Assembly (NCBI GenBank): GCA_005882155.1
Contig: VBCQ01000045.1
Span: 1-34,323 of the forward strand
Direction: 5' to 3'
DNA from: Betaproteobacteria bacterium
GTDB lineage: Bacteria; Pseudomonadota; Gammaproteobacteria; Burkholderiales; Burkholderiaceae_C
Length of the DNA stretch: 34,323 bases
Shown: in pieces, positions 32,107-34,323 of the stretch
Position numbering within the stretch: the first letter of the stretch is position 1
How the letters are laid out: every line of letters begins with the position of its first letter
Position numbers and translations under genes: made by a program
Notes under the pieces: generated by a model
What the model was told of the DNA's origin: nothing
The model's input: the letters and a program-made list of their open reading frames with translations, nothing else
Database searches by the model: none

Positions 32107-34323
32107 GTGAATCGATTCGCTCGTGGCATCGCCTGTTGCATCCTGGGCGTATCGGCGCTGCTCACGGCTTGCGAAGGAGATCGGCCCGAGTCGCTGATTG
32201 CCTCGGCCAAGGCATACATCGCCAAGAACGATTACAAAGCGGCCTCGATCCAGCTCAAGACCGCGCTGCAGAAAGAGCCCAGTTCGTCGGAGGCGAGGTT
32301 TCTTCTGGGCAGCGTGCTTCTCGATGCGGGCGACGCGACTTCGGCGATCGTCGAACTGCGAAAGGCGATCGCGCTGAATCATCCACGCGCGCAAGTCATT
32401 CCGGTTCTCGCTCGAGCGATGCTTCTCAAGGGGCAGTTGCAGCCGCTCGCGACGGAATTTGCGGCCACCGACTTCGGTGACGGAGCGGCCACTGCGGATC
32501 TGAAAACGTCGCTGGCGCTCGCATACGCGCGCCGGGGAAAGGGCAAGGAATCCCAGGCGGCTCTCGAGTCTGCGTTGCTCTCGAGTCGGCGTTGCGTTCC
32601 TCCCCCACCTCCGCCCGTGCTCGCGGTCTGCAGGCCCGTTTCAAGGCCGAGGCAGGCGACTTCGACGGCGCGCTGGCCTTGCTGAACGAGATTCTCGACA
32701 AGGCACCCGACAACGTCGACGCATGGCAACTCAAGGGCGACTTGCTGTACGTTGTGAAGAAGGACGTGGCGGGAGCGCTGGACGCACACCGCAACGCGCT
32801 GAAGGCGCGTCCCGATCTGGTGGCGTCTCACGCGAGCATCCTGTCGATCCTCGTCACGCAGAAGGACCTCGCAGGCGCCAAACGGCAGCTCGACGACTTG
32901 AAGAAGGTCGCGCCGAATCACCTGGAAACCAAGTATTTCGAAGCCGAGCTCGCCTTGCTCAACAACGACTTCAAGACGGCCAAGGAAATCTCTCAGCAGT
33001 TGCTGAAGGTCGCACCCGAAAACGTCAAGATTCTGCAATTGGCCGGCGCGGTGGAGTACCAGTCGGGGTCGATTCTTCAGGCCAAGCACCTCCTCGGCAG
33101 AGCGTTGCAGATCGCGCCCAACATGGCTGCGACTCGGCGGTTGCTGGCGCGAGCGTACTTGCGTTCCGGTCAGCCGAGCGAGGCGCTCGACCAGTTGGCG
33201 CCGCTGCTGCAGGCGGCGGAGCCGGGCGCGGAAACTCTCGCGCTGGCTGCCGAGGCGTATCTCCACAACGGGGACCCAGGCAATGCGGAGGCCTATTTCG
33301 AGCGTGCGGCCAAGCTGAACCCGAACGACACGCGCAGTCGCACGGCGCTGGCGCTGGGACAGCTTTCCAGAGGCAGTACCGAGGCGGGATTTTCACAACT
33401 CGAGGAAATCGCCGCCTCCGACAAGGGCACCGTGGCAGACCAGGCATTGATTGCTTCGCGGCTGCGCCAGAGTGACTACGCCGGCGCGTTGAAGGCGATC
33501 GAAGGATTCGAACGCAAGCAGCCCAACACCGCTCTCGCGGCCAATCTGCGCGGCCGTATCCAGCTCACTCAAAAGGATCTTCCCGGTGCACGCCAGAGCT
33601 TCGAGCGCGCGCTGGCGATCGACCCGTGGACCTCGCGGAAAAGAAACCCGAGCAGGCGCGCAAGCGCTTCGACGCGATTCTTCGCGCCGATCCGGGCAAT
33701 CTCCACGCGCTGCTGGCGGTCGCCGGACTGCGTGCCGACGCCGGAGCCAGCAAGGAAGAGGTGATCGGCTTGCTGGCCAACGCCGTGCGGCTCAACCCGA
33801 CCCAGGTCGCCCCGCGCTTGCTGCTGATCGATGCGCAAATGAGGAGCAAGGACCTGAAGGCGGCGCTGTCAGTGGCTCAGGACGGTGTTGCCACACTTCC
33901 CGACAGTCCCGATATGCACGATGCGCTCGGCCGCGTTCAACTGGCGTCCGGCGACTTCAACCAGGCGATCGCCTCGTTCAAGAAGACTGCCGATCTCCAG
34001 CCGCGGTCGGTTGCGGCCCATTTGCGACTTGCCGAGCTCTATGCGAAAACGAAGAACACCGATGCCGCGCGTCAAAGCTTGAAGCGCGCGTTGGCGATCA
34101 CGCCCGATCTCGTCACGGCACAACGCGACCTGATCATGCTCGAGCTCGGCGCCGGTCATGCCGATGAAGCTCTTGCGCTGGCACATCAGGTGCAAAAGGC
34201 GCCGGGACACGAGGCCGCGGGCTTGATGTTGGTGGGTGACGTCGAAGCCGCGCAGAAGCGGTGGGACGCTGCCGCCGCCGCCTATCGTTCGGGGCTGAAG
34301 CAGTCGAATGCGAGCGAATTCGC
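32107..34323 (+). pseudogene. prsT: PrsT-type PEP-CTERM-associated TPR lipoprotein, two frame breaks, 3' end outside window
   Basis: Large TPR lipoprotein of the PEP-CTERM/exosortase system. The GTG at 32107, 7 bases after AAGGA, starts a lipoprotein signal with lipobox LLTAC (Cys22). The early block SLIASAKAYIAKNDYKAASIQLKTALQK is characteristic, and many TPR-like helix pairs follow. Frame 1 ends in a 17-base tandem duplication at 32560-32593; homology continues in another frame (SPTSARARGLQARFKAEAGDFDGALALLNE...) to about 33625. There a short stretch, estimated at some 35-40 bases from repeat periodicity, seems missing between ERALAIDP and VDLAEKKPEQARKRFDAIL, and the last frame is open to the window end. 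About 740 of a usual ~900 residues are covered. The breaks may be sequence errors. It lies close after tRNA-Arg. Confidence 0.85.
32560..32593 (+). repeat. Near-perfect tandem duplication, 2 x 17 bases
   Basis: Copy 1 (32560-32576) and copy 2 (32577-32593) differ by one base (GAGTCTGCG versus GAGTCGGCG). Seventeen bases shift the prsT frame; without one copy the protein reads AALESALRSSPTSARARG. Confidence 0.9.

Noticed and set aside
31953..32110. tRNA-Arg as attachment site of an integrated element with prsT inside
   Set aside because: No integrase, no direct repeat of the tRNA 3' end within the window, and prsT has codon use like its neighbours.

Overview
The window is high-GC and densely coded. 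It looks like a chromosomal segment of a betaproteobacterium of the order Burkholderiales, most likely the Rubrivivax/Leptothrix/Methylibium side. The evidence is the PEP-CTERM sorting tails, the PrsT-type TPR lipoprotein, the lplT-alr-arfB-radA neighbourhood and genes typical of that order. This placement is an inference from gene content and protein sequence. No plasmid, phage, transposase or CRISPR array is visible, and no gene-free stretch exceeds about 210 bases.

Layout: (1) 1-6399, minus strand: a DppBCDF-type peptide-class ABC importer with its binding protein and an amidase cut by the window edge. Facing it on the plus strand (6473-8758) are an aldehyde dehydrogenase and a short-chain dehydrogenase; together they look like an uptake and catabolic locus. 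(2) 8759-10696, minus: a bufferin-like RiPP operon made of a cysteine-rich exported precursor, a DUF692/MNIO oxidase and a DUF2063 partner. A strong intrinsic terminator lies between the precursor and its enzymes. (3) 10787-12494, minus: aromatic aminotransferase and glutathione peroxidase. (4) 12620-18033: a two-domain receiver protein, a DMT-type exporter, an SGNH hydrolase and two envelope or secreted proteins of unknown role. (5) 18045-22768: lplT, alr, arfB, radA and a small membrane protein. (6) 22813-24257: two tandem PEP-CTERM proteins, each with its own terminator. (7) 24457-27947: ilvE, a zf-CHCC protein, waaF, and an ECF sigma factor with its RskA-type anti-sigma factor. (8) 28005-31806: purU, an NTF2-like protein, a YheT-type hydrolase, a conserved hypothetical and a diheme cytochrome c. 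(9) tRNA-Arg(CCG), followed by the PEP-CTERM-associated lipoprotein PrsT, which runs off the end.

Four genes carry frame-breaking lesions: the DppF-type ATPase (deletion of the ABC signature region), bufC (short deletion), the YheT-like hydrolase (67-base tandem duplication) and prsT (17-base tandem duplication plus a short deletion). The DppB-type permease also lacks a canonical start at its expected N-terminus. So many indels in otherwise intact, conserved genes point first to assembly or consensus error, and the affected genes should be read as probably functional in the real genome until tested.

The most interesting system is the bufABC-like operon, which combines a six-cysteine precursor with an apparent attenuator that would make the precursor in excess over its modifying enzymes. 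Also notable are the degenerate receiver plus true receiver protein, a repetitive palindrome read as the C-terminal tail of the DppD-type ATPase, and several possible leaderless promoters (-10 box about 7 bases before the ATG).
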